Assembly: GCF_905220565.1 (NCBI RefSeq)
Contig: NC_059415.1
Location: forward strand, 7,555,501 to 7,619,500
Direction: 5' to 3'
Length of the DNA stretch: 64,000 bases
Source: Melitaea cinxia
Taxonomy: Eukaryota > Arthropoda > Insecta > Lepidoptera > Nymphalidae
The notes beneath the pieces are model-generated. The model saw nothing but the letters and a program-made list of their open reading frames with translations. It was not told where the DNA came from and did no database searches. Positions 53,965-62,704 of this stretch are shown one piece after another. The position numbers and the translations under genes were made by a program. Every line of letters begins with the position of its first letter. Positions within the stretch are counted from its first letter, which is position 1.

Positions 53965-54515
53965 TTTAGTATAGAGTTTTTAAGAGATCCGGCAATGCGC
54001 TGGTGATGATGCTAGTGTAACAGGTCTCCATAGGCTAAGGTAACTTATGACGTATCGTATTACATATGTTGCAAACCTAATGAAACAAGAAAAACTGCAC
54101 CACATGTAGAACTTTTAAATAATAAGTTAATATTAGCCTTTATTTCCTGAATCGTGTCTGAATTGTGGTCATTTGAAATGTATGAAAGTTACCATCAAAA
54201 ACCTTTACGTGCTTTTTTTATATAACTAGGTCGGCAAACAAATGTACGGCTCACCTGGTGGTAAGCGATTACCGTAGCCTACGGGCTTACAACTCTACAA
54301 GCATGATAACGCGTTGCCGACCCTATCCCCAATTCTCCCCAAGAGCTTTGGTCAGCCCACACACAAACAGGAACACAATACTGCTTCAAAGTAACATTAT
54401 TTAGCTGTGATCTTCTGTAAGGTCGAGGTACTACCCTCATTCCATATTGTGAGTAGTGAGTAGCCCATATTGTGAGAAGGAAATTTCCTGCTGTACCCCC
54501 TCTAACTTAAACCTC
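53965..54515. repeat. Two R3 copies: decayed plus-strand (53965-54055) and full minus-strand (54225-54515)
   Basis: The first has GATCCGGCAATGCGCTGG only. The second has AACTAGGTCGGCAAACAAAT, TGGTAAGCGATTACCGTAGC, ACGCGTTGCCGACCCTATCC and TTAGCTGTGATCTTCTGTAA. Confidence 0.7.
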
Positions 54516-54519
54516 AGTT

Positions 54520-55030
54520 TTTTGTTTGTTTGTATAAAAAAAAATAACACAAAAATATATTATATATATATATTATAAAAATATATGTATTTAAATTTCC
54601 TAGTTGTTTCATTTTTATTTATTATATAATTTTACTGTAAATTTATTTTTCAAGCATTTTACGTTTATTACGATTTTATTGTATGCCTTTATTTTATCAC
54701 ATCGTATGAATAAAAAAGGCGTAAATCGTGCCGTAATGAGAGCACTAAAATGATCCATGACAAAAACAGTCGAAGTTATTAAATGACATCACAATGATTG
54801 ACCTGCTTGGTACTTTGTGATACGTCTGGAATTATAGCCAATCCAATGCTTAGAACAATATGAAGTTAAATAAAAAATCTCATTAGCAGTACTGAGAATG
54901 GTTGATAATCTTTACAAGAATATCTTTTTGTGTTACTATAGTCAGAAAATCAATGTCTGAAGTGTTCGTAACATTTCAATCAGAATGATTGAGTAACTGA
55001 TATATTTTTGTGTTTGTGAGTAAATTTATG
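54520..55030. other. No recognisable gene
   Basis: AT-rich. TATATATATA near 54560. Nothing else seen. Confidence 0.4.
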
Positions 55031-55034
55031 GATT

Positions 55035-55372
55035 TACTTCATCATCATTACAGCCTATACAGTCCACTGCTGGACATAGGCCTCCACAAGTTTACGCCAA
55101 AAATAACGTGAACTCATGTGTTTTGCCCATAGTCACCACGCTGGGCAGGCGGGTTGGTGACCGCAGTACTGGCTTTGTCGCACCGAAGACGCTGCTGCCC
55201 GTCTTCGGCCTGTGTATTTCAAAGCCAGCAGTTGGATGGTTATCCCGCCATCGGTCGGCTTCTTAAGTTCCAAGGTGGTTGTGGAACCTTGTTATCCCTT
55301 AGTCGCCTCTTACGACACCCACGGGAAGGGAGGGGGCGGCTAAATTCTTTAGTGCCGTAGCCACACAGCACT
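55035..55372 (+). repeat. Repeat family R4, full-length reference copy
   Basis: It runs from CATCATTACAGCCTATACAG through GGTTGGTGACCGCAGTACTG, CGAAGACGCTGCTGCCCGTC, TTGGATGGTTATCCCGCCAT and CCTTAGTCGCCTCTTACGAC to GTGCCGTAGCCACACAGCA. It is GC-rich relative to the window and uninterrupted. Other copies or halves are at 103, 7118, 14055 and 41128. It is widespread in lepidopteran DNA from memory. I cannot assign the class. Confidence 0.8.
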
Positions 55373-55374
55373 TA

Positions 55375-56515
55375 TATAATATATATGGATTTGCTTAAGA
55401 CATTGATAAAGAAAATATCTTAATTGCATTCAGTTCAAAAGATATATCCTAAAACTACGTTTTGGATATAGTCTGGGTCTTTGTTCATTATTTAGTCTCA
55501 CGTAAGAAATTAGATCAATGGACTTGTTGCAACTAAATAAGCATATGTAGTTCTCCTAAAAATCTGCGATATCATATCATAAAAACAAAAATAACAAATA
55601 TATGAATATTCGAAATTCTTTTTAACCTTATTACAAAAATATATAAAATACAAGCAAATGACACATAATTTTGATTTGTATTAAGACCTTCATTTTCATA
55701 AATATATAAAAGAAAATGTTAGCCACGGTAATGAACGCTTCTTTGACATTGAAATGACGTATGATGTTAAGTATTTATAGGTATGCTTTAAATTAATATT
55801 TTCATGTGATTTGATAAAAATCTTTTTTGATTATTGAACATTGTATATTTCTTTTGTGTAAGCAAGAAACTGAAAAATTTGAAGTTGAACCAAAAATGGT
55901 TCTACCAACTTTTGTATTAATGATTCCTAATGTATAATTTTGAGTTTTAGAATTTAAATACGTTAGGTTATTTAAGAACAAAAGTATTAATATAAAAGTT
56001 TATTATTAGAACGTTTAACGTAATATTTGATTGTATTAAAGAAAAAAATGAGAGAGAACGTAGAGTTAATATTATCCATTATTTGTAATTTATTATAGCG
56101 CATATTAAATACACACATAACTTTATGTGTATACAAACACATAAAACTGATGTACTATAGTCCGTACTAATACATATAAGCTGCGTTAATTACGAAACTT
56201 TTACATAGAAACAATTTCACAGGTCGTTGAACCGCGTGTTAGCGCTCATTGAAGTTTGACACTTAATAAAACGACGCAGTTGTCACAGTTAGCTGTGACG
56301 CTAACGAAGTCGGATTTGATCCCCGATCGTAACAAATGTATAGACACACAGATGTATGTTATGGTTGGGCGTTTGAGTTAGTGTTGTTTGTTTCTCGACG
56401 ATACAGCGTTTTGTCCTAATTGGGATTTAGAATTTAAAGATAAAACTTTTGGAAGTAAAAACTTCTTTTTGCTTACCGCACACCCATTTTTTCGTAGGTA
56501 GTAAATTTGGCTGAC
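55375..56515. other. No recognisable gene
   Basis: AT-rich. A short tRNA-like word TGTGACGCTAACGAAGTCGG and TTTGATCCCCGATCG near 56290-56330 may be a decayed SINE head. Confidence 0.4.
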
Positions 56516-56519
56516 CAGT

Positions 56520-56665
56520 CACGCTCTAAGGTGAAAGGCTCGGAAGGGTGAACTCGGTATCGCCGAATGTATCCGAGCGAGAAAGATACTCTTTGCTGTT
56601 GTGTCGCTGTGCTTAGTATATTCACTATGAAGTTTTCACTTCTGCCGTGCGGTCTTAAGCACAGC
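56520..56665 (+). repeat. Repeat family U, copy 2
   Basis: GAGCGAGAAAGATACTCTTT, TGAAGTTTTCACTTCTGCCG and TGCGGTCTTAAGCACAGC parallel the end of copy 1 at 51195-51240. Confidence 0.5.
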
Positions 56666-56669
56666 TTTT

Positions 56670-57080
56670 ATTTTGTATCAATTACTTTTTTGTTGCTTTA
56701 AAAATTCCATTTATATTAAAATCACAAATATCGACTTCTATAAATAAATAAATTTTATCCAGTAATGACGCATACTTTTGCACTAGATTATTCATACTTT
56801 TTGCACCTACGAAAAAAGGGAAAATAAAAATACGAAGATAAATAAATGTAAATTATAATAGCTATTATATTATAACAAAAAAAGACTTCGTTATGTCCAT
56901 GTCAAATTTGATTAAAACTACCGTACGTCAACATTGTAAATACTTTTTCGCTCGCGAATTAAAGTTCCTCGGGGACAGTCGAAAAACTGCGCCTTCATAA
57001 AGTTGCGGAAACAACTCGTAAACATTTTCAGCTGAAGCCTAATTATCTTAATTAATTATCTTTGAAAATAAAATATATAC
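56670..57080. other. No recognisable gene
   Basis: AT-rich with no recognised element. Confidence 0.4.
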
Positions 57081-57082
57081 TA

Positions 57083-57350
57083 CTAGCTGTGCCCGCGACT
57101 TCGTTCGTATGGAATTTCGTTTTTTATGAAAAAATATAAGTATTGTTAAGTTCGTACAGTTACAAAAGAAGTAAATTTCTAAAATAAAATTCGCCTTAGT
57201 TACCTTATTACATCAGCTATCTGCCAGTGAAAGTCCTGTCGAAATCGGTTGAGCCGTTTCAGAGATTAACTGGAAGAAACAGACAGACTGACGAAATTTG
57301 TAAAAAAAAAATTTTGGTATATGTACCGTGTATACATCGAACATACAATC
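57083..57350 (-). repeat. Repeat family V, fuller copy with CTAG end
   Basis: On the minus strand it ends GAAGTCGCGGGCACAGCTAG followed by T, like the Helitron-like elements. Inside are GTCGAAATCGGTTGAGCCGT, TTTCAGAGATTAACTGG and AACAGACAGACTGACG. The left end near ACCGTGTATACATCG is uncertain. It could instead be an RTE-type 3' UTR. Confidence 0.55.
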
Positions 57351-57362
57351 GAAACTTTTCAT

Positions 57363-57650
57363 ACTAGCGGAGGTCAACAAACAAGCGTAGAACTCACCTG
57401 ACGATAAGCGATTACCGTAGCATGTCTATAGACAACTGCAACAACACTACAAGCATCACAACGCGTTGCCGACCCTAACTTCAATCCCGCCAGGAGCTCA
57501 GACACCTTACTCATCGCAGAACCACAGCACTGCTTGAAATCAGTAATATTTAACTGTGATCTTCTGTAAGAACAAGGTACGACCTCAGTCAGCCTGCTAC
57601 AGATTTTGAGCGGGATGTTTCCTGTTGTCCCCTCTCTGGTTAAAACTAGC
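57363..57650 (-). repeat. Repeat family R3 copy
   Basis: GCGGAGGTCAACAAACAAGC, GATAAGCGATTACCGTAGCA, ACAACGCGTTGCCGACCCTA and TTTAACTGTGATCTTCTGTA are the reversed family words. Confidence 0.75.
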
Positions 57651-57939
57651 TAATTAACTTTTAAGTAAAGTGTTTCAAATCTATAATGTGTAGCAATCGT
57701 AGTAGTAACTTTGTAAAGTTCGTTGTAAACCAAGTGCCGACACAAGAAGATCAATAAAATACAAAGTTACATTTAAAGCGATACATCATATGAACTGATA
57801 TTTGAAATATTGAATTCAAAGCCATAAACTCAGTTCTGACACACTTGTTTGAATTCATCTCGTCTCTGTTGATCTCGTACATATAAAATACTTTTATTAC
57901 TGCGCACGATACGTTGTTATCGCTTTTGTTGTTCACTGT

Positions 57940-58190
57940 TGTTCGCTGTTGTTACGATTTACAAACAAGGTTGTGTAATATATGTAAATTGCAGGTAGAA
58001 ACATTATTTCTATATGTATAAATAGGGCGGTATTTAGAACTTGCATTTTTGAGTGTCAATAAATGGTTAACCAAGTGCCGACGTGTTTTCCTTTGTCCCG
58101 GTTAATTCATAGAAAACGGCTAGATATTTCTCAGTGCCGACGATTGGACTTCGTATGTATTTGATAAATTTATTATTGGTGTTATAATAT
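57940..58190 (+). promoter_or_regulatory. Probable 5' LTR and leader of a plus-strand Gypsy element
   Basis: TATAAATAGGGCGGTATT near 58017 looks like an LTR TATA box, and AATAAATGG near 58058 a possible polyadenylation signal. The word AGTGCCGACG appears near 58076 and 58133, and AAGTGCCGACAC earlier near 57731. The gag ATG follows at 58195. Exact LTR borders and the primer site were not found. Confidence 0.35.
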
Positions 58191-58194
58191 AAAA

Positions 58195-58383
58195 ATGTCG
58201 ATCGGTAAAATCACGGAATTTAATGTGCGGTCGGACAATTGGCGGTTATATGTAGAGCGTCTAGAACAGTATTTTATTGTTAATATGATAGCGAGCGAGC
58301 GAAAAGTGCCAACGCTAATCACCACAGTCGAATTAGAGTGCTACAAATTATTGGTACATTTGTGTACCCCAGATAAACCATTT
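58195..58383 (+). pseudogene. Gypsy gag, N-terminal fragment (plus-strand element, interrupted)
   Basis: The ATG at 58195 opens a 63-codon piece beginning MSIGKITEFNVRSDNWRLYV and continuing with a VERLEQYF motif and a TPDKPF end. This is the typical start of the gag polyprotein of K02A2.6-like Gypsy elements. The match ends sharply near 58383, where a short LTR-bearing insertion begins. The gag resumes near 59678. Confidence 0.75.
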
Positions 58384-59677
58384 TGGGGGTGCGAGGAACA
58401 TGGTGTGAAGAATCACGTCCGCCATCGAAAAGGGAGGATCCTCCAACCAGACGGGTGTTGTGTCTGGCGGGCTAACGGCCCCCGACGGTTGTTGTCGGGT
58501 TCTTGTATATATACTTAATTACTTTGAAAACTCTGATAGCGCGATGTAGCATACGTCAGTTTTTCTCTAATTACGTAGTTTCGTAGTCGTTTGTATTTCG
58601 CGTGATAGATGTCGCCACATCACTCCCCTCCGAGACCGGAGGTCGATAGCAGGTTTGACATCTTGTGATGCTTGCCGGGCCATTGGAATGTTTCAAGGCG
58701 TCGAAACCAGGTACCGCATAGTTCATGCTGTGTCGGAACTGTCTGCGGTAATGCGTAGTGGCTGACTGCTGTGTTGACAAGTCGGAACCAGGTGCCGCGT
58801 AGTTCATGCTGCGTCGGAACTGTCTGCGGTGATGCGTAGTGGCTGACTGACACGTCGACAGGGAGAGAAGAGCGTCTCTGCTTTGTGACCGGCCGAAGTG
58901 CAGTGTGCGGTGCCAAAGTCGCTGAGAAGGCTGTGGGTGATGACCAAGAATGCGCGTCCACTGCATGCTCGTGGTCAGGATACCCGTAGTAGCCGTAGAT
59001 GCTGGCTGGCTGAAGCCGTAGATATTAGATGCTACTCGCTGCTCGAAAGCTTGAGGAAGTGATGATGACGATGAAGGTTGCGCTGATGTTCATGCTCGGG
59101 GTCAAGTGATGATGACGTCACGATGACGTAACTTGCGAAGGCTGCGCTGATGTTCATGTTCGGGGTCACCAGTTTGTAGCGTGCGGAAAAGGGAGGATCC
59201 TCCACCAGACGGGAGTTGTGTCTGGCGGGCTAACGCCCTGACGGTTGTTGTCGGGATCTTGTATATATAGTTATTCACTTTGAAAACTCTGATAGCGCGA
59301 TGTAGCATACGTCAGTTTTCTCTAATTACGTAGTTTGTAGTCGTTCGTATTTTCACGTGACATATGTCGCCACATCACTCCCCTCCGAGACCGGAGGTCG
59401 ATAGCAGGTTAAGTCGTCCATTCATCTTATGATGCTTGCCGGGCCAGTGGAATGTTCCAGTGAGTCGGAACCAGATGCAGTTTGGGGGTGGTGTGAGGAA
59501 TCACGTCGGCCATTGCAAAGGGAGGATCCTCTGGCCAGACGGGTGTTGTGTCTGGCGGGCTAACGCCCCGACGGTTGTTGTCGGGATCTTGTATATATAC
59601 TTAATCACTTTGAAAACTCTGATAGCGCGATGTAGCATACGTCAGTTTTCTCTAATTACGTAGTTTGTAGTCGTTGA
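58384..59677 (-). mobile_element. Short non-coding LTR element array (TRIM-like), three LTR copies, inside the gag
   Basis: Three direct copies of a ~160-235 bp segment occur at about 58396-58619, 59175-59374 and 59479-59677. They share GGGAGGATCCTC, CAGACGGG, GTGTCTGGCGGGCTAACG, GACGGTTGTTGTCGGG, CTCTGATAGCGCGATGTAGC and ATACGTCAGTTTT. Read on the minus strand the central copy runs TGTGGCGACA...CGCACGCTACA, is preceded elsewhere by a purine-rich GGAGGGGAGTGA (like a polypurine tract), and is followed by AACTGGTGACCCCGAACATG (like a primer-binding site). The internal DNA between copies is non-coding. The right-hand copy lacks its minus-strand 5' end. Confidence 0.6.
58698..58852. repeat. Tandem ~76-bp repeat inside the TRIM-like element
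   Basis: Two units of GGAACCAGGTGCCGCGTAGT, TCATGCTGCGTCGGAACTG, TCTGCGGTGATGCGTAGTGG and CTGACTG. Confidence 0.85.
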
Positions 59678-59863
59678 CATTCGAACAGTTGACTAAAATT
59701 TTTTGTTGACTATAATTTGAAAAACACTTGCAACCCAAGCCAAGTGTTTTGGCAGAACGGTTTAAGTGTCGACATAGGAAGTAAATGAACGGTGAATCGT
59801 TGGCAGAATATGTAGCTGTGTTAGAAAAACTGTCTAAAACTTGTGAGTTCGGAACGTGGTCGG
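59678..59863 (+). pseudogene. Gypsy gag, continuation fragment after the insertion
   Basis: It resumes with a TFEQLTKIF-like piece, then a decayed patch. It continues KHLQPKPSVLAERFK, a stop codon, and ESLAEYVAVLEKLSKTCEFG. These are classic gag words of the same K02A2.6-like family as 58195-58383. It ends where the LTR of the minus-strand Gypsy begins (59864), so the plus-strand element was cut by two later insertions. Confidence 0.75.
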
Positions 59864-60007
59864 TGTAATGTCCGTGTCTACTTGTAGCAATAAAACACAG
59901 TTTTCTATATTAATTACACGTTAATAATATATGCGGAACACCGAGCACGTCTACCCGCGGACACGATCGGTGAGCTAGTGACGTAGTCGGGTTGCGCATA
60001 CACTACA
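59864..60007 (-). repeat. 3' LTR (144 bp) of the minus-strand Gypsy element
   Basis: On the minus strand it runs TGTAGTGTATGCGC...GGACATTACA, with TGTA/TACA ends. It is immediately preceded on that strand by AAAGAAGGGA, a polypurine tract (60008-60018). It contains TTTTATTG and CGCGGGTAGACGTGCTCGG. The 5' LTR lies outside the window, so length and age cannot be checked. Confidence 0.7.
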
Positions 60008-60079
60008 TCCCTTCTTTATTTTTATTTTTTGAAGATTACAATTACCTAAATTATAATATTACATTTTTAACATTTTTAC

Positions 60080-60425
60080 AAATAAAATGTAAACAATAAC
60101 ATAGTTATCAATGCAAGTCAATCATAAATAATTTAGTTTAATTAGTTATTATGTTCTAAATTCTCATTATTAACATTTTTATCAACTACAGTATACGAAT
60201 CATCAATTTTCTTCAACAATTACTTAATATATACTTATTACATTATAATACTTATTACATTTTTCATGATAATTTTAAACACAAAATAAAATGTAAACAA
60301 TAACATAGTAATCAATGCAAGTCAATCATAAATAATTTAGTTTAATTAGTTATCATGTTCTAAATTCTCGTTATTAACATTTTTATCAACTACAGTCCAA
60401 GAATCATTAACTTTTTTCAAATGAA
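60080..60425 (-). repeat. ~140-bp direct duplication covering the pol 3' end
   Basis: 60080-60217 and 60284-60422 match closely. Shared words are ATGTAAACAATAACATAG, ATCAATGCAAGTCAATCATA, AATAATTTAGTTTAATTAGT and AACATTTTTATCAACTACAG. The second copy includes the last ~27 codons and stop of the integrase frame, and the first is a downstream extra copy. Confidence 0.85.
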
Positions 60426-61065
60426 CTATATTTCGACGATATTCTTTCCCAGTATCATCGTTCCGAATATTAACATCGCCACCAGCTACACCAGTCACAG
60501 TATGTGTAGTGGGATCAAAATTTGTGGTCAACTTATTTTCTCTTACAAAATTTTTAACTAATACTTTTCCACCTATTTCTATGTTATTATCCGTTGCTTT
60601 TCTTTTTTGGTCCCCATAAACTTTCCCCTTTTCTTTCAGTTGCAGATCTCTGTCTCTTACATCTTCATCAACTTTTTTGAATTCCATGTCTGGAGCTGAC
60701 GGGATCTTGTCTCGAAACACTCTCCTGTAGAATAATTCTGAGGGAGATTTGCCTGTAATAGAATGAGGTGTACTGTTATACATCATTATATAACTAAATA
60801 GGTCTTCTTTCCAGTCTCGACTTTCTGCTTGACAAATTTTTAACCTTTTTAAAACATTTCGGTTTTGCCTCTCAACTTCTCCGTTCATTTGAGGCCAATA
60901 GGGTATTGTATTATTTACGATGATACCACATTCTTTACAATAGTTCTGGAATACTTCACTAGTGAACTGATTTCCATTATCACATGTTAATGTTGCCGGG
61001 TAACCTAACCTGGAGAAAATTTCTTTCAAGACCTTTATCGTGTCAAGGGAAGTAATATGACGCAT
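60346..61065 (-). pseudogene. Gypsy integrase, core and C-terminal part
   Basis: The frame has 239 codons. Visible are TCDNGNQFTS (second catalytic Asp), PYWPQMNGEVERQNR (catalytic Glu), a SRDWKEDLFSYIMMYNSTPH block, and a C-terminal GGKVLVKNF / HLKKV chromo-less tail. The first catalytic Asp is in the upstream frame, and roughly 15-20 residues between them (the usual VVVDYFSRF-type stretch) are missing at the junction near 61065. This points to a small deletion with a change of frame. Confidence 0.8.
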
Positions 61066-62185
61066 TATTTTAATTTCCTTATATCATGACTAGGGAGGGG
61101 TCCTAAAAAGTCCATTGCTACATCAACCCAAGGTTCAGCAGGAAGTGTTCGTCTCTTCATTGGATGTGGTGGAGTAGCATTAGATACCAGAGTACAACCT
61201 CGACAACCTTTTACTAGAAGTTCAGTATCTTTATCAATTCTTGGCCACCAAACCTTTGTTCTAAGACGAGCCTTCATTGCTACTATGCCCGGGTGTCCTT
61301 CATGGGCTGCTTCTAGTACGCGTTTACGCAAGTTATGAGGAATAACTATTCTTGTACCTCGAAGAAGGATGTCATCATTAAAACATAGTTCATTTTGTAT
61401 TAATTTGAAATTGTTAATAGAATCGTGCCAATCGTTATAATAGACGCCTTTCTTGACTTTCGAAATTTCCCCGTCTTCAACAGAGTGTTCTTTAATTTCA
61501 TTTAATGGTACTGCAATAGGTCTACTATAATTTACAACATAGTTTATATAGTTTTCAGAGTCGAATGGTTCTGACGGGGAAGTTTTGCCAAGTCTCGAAA
61601 TGGTGTCTGCTATGTTTGTTTTGCCCGGACGATAAATTACTTTGTACTTGTACGCCTGTAACCTAAGAACCCACCGTTCTATTCTAGCGCATGGTTTAGA
61701 TGTTCTTCCAAAAATGGTTTCCAATGGTTTGTGATCGCTTACTAGTTCAAAGTCCTTGCCGAAAAGATATATTTTAAAGTGTTCAACAGCCCAAACGAGT
61801 GCTAGCGCTTCCTTTTCTGTTTGACAATATCTTTTTTCACAGTCTGTAAGAGCTTTATGACCATAAGCGATCACACGGGGACCGTCTTCGCCAATCTGGA
61901 TCAATACTGCACCTAAACCCACAGGAGAGGCATCAGCAATAACTTGGGTCCTATCAGAAGGATTATAATACCCTAAGGATCTAATATTGGCTAAGTTTTT
62001 CTTTAGAGCTTGAAATGCCTTGTCTTGCCTAGCTGTCCAATATTTTTGTATATTTACTGACTTTCCTAAGCCTAACCGTAACATTTCGCGCAAAGGTTCA
62101 GTAAGAGTTGCTAAATCTGGGATCCATTTACTAACGAAATTAACTAATCCTAAAAAGCTTTGAATTTCTTCTATGGTATTGGGGG
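61065..62185 (-). pseudogene. Gypsy RT end, RNase H and integrase N-terminus
   Basis: After a frame change at a G5 run (62181-62185) the frame continues with the RT connection region (IQSFLGLVNFVSKW). It then has RNase H with VIADASPVGLGAVLIQ, EKRYCQTEKEALALVWAVE, SDHKPLETIF and RPGKTNIADTISR. The integrase zinc-binding region HEGHPGIVAMKARLRTKVWW...CRGC follows, and then the start of the catalytic core, DVAMDFLGPLP. It ends with a stop at 61065-61067, where the frame breaks. RNase H residues D, E and D appear intact. Confidence 0.85.
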
Positions 62186-62704
62186 TTCTACTATTTTTAT
62201 TGCAGTTAAGTATTTATCTAGTGGTCTGACTCCACTACCTGAAAGTTCATGACCAAGAAATTCTATACTTTTGGTTTTATAGATGCATTTCTTTTCATTT
62301 AGTAGCACGTCATTTTCTTTCAAAACTTGTAATACCTTATTTAACCTTACATCGTGTTCTTTTTCTGTGGACCCGTAAACTATAATATCATTGATAAAGT
62401 TGAATGTTCCTTCACAACCTAATAACATCTTTTCTAAAATTTTTTGAAACATTTCTGGAGCACAAGAAATTCCAAACATTAATCTTTTGTATCTAAATAG
62501 TCCTTTGCTAGTGCTAAAAGTAGTAATATACCGACAATCTTTATGAATTTCTAGTTGATGAAAGGCATGTTTTATATCAAGAGACCTAAAGTATTTAGCT
62601 TTACGGAAATGAGGAAGTAGTTCATTCATTGTTGGAAGGGGATGGTTTTCCCTTATAATTGCTTCGTTGGCTCTCCTCATATCCACACAAATACGTACCT
62701 CTTC
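62171..62704 (-). pseudogene. Gypsy reverse transcriptase core
   Basis: It is in frame with the upstream gag-protease frame after a TAA. Visible are VDMRRANEAI, FRSLDIKHAFHQLEI (catalytic Asp), LFRYKRLMFGISCAPEMFQ, and FINDIIVYG where the usual sequence is F/Y-x-DD. The first of the paired aspartates is Asn (codon AAT, 62392-62390), which should abolish catalysis. It ends with KIVEPPIP and a frameshift stop. Confidence 0.85.

Noticed and set aside
55154..55360. 68-residue frame that recurs almost identically at 14061-14267
   Set aside because: The similarity is explained by both lying in repeat family R4. There is no start context or domain supporting a gene.
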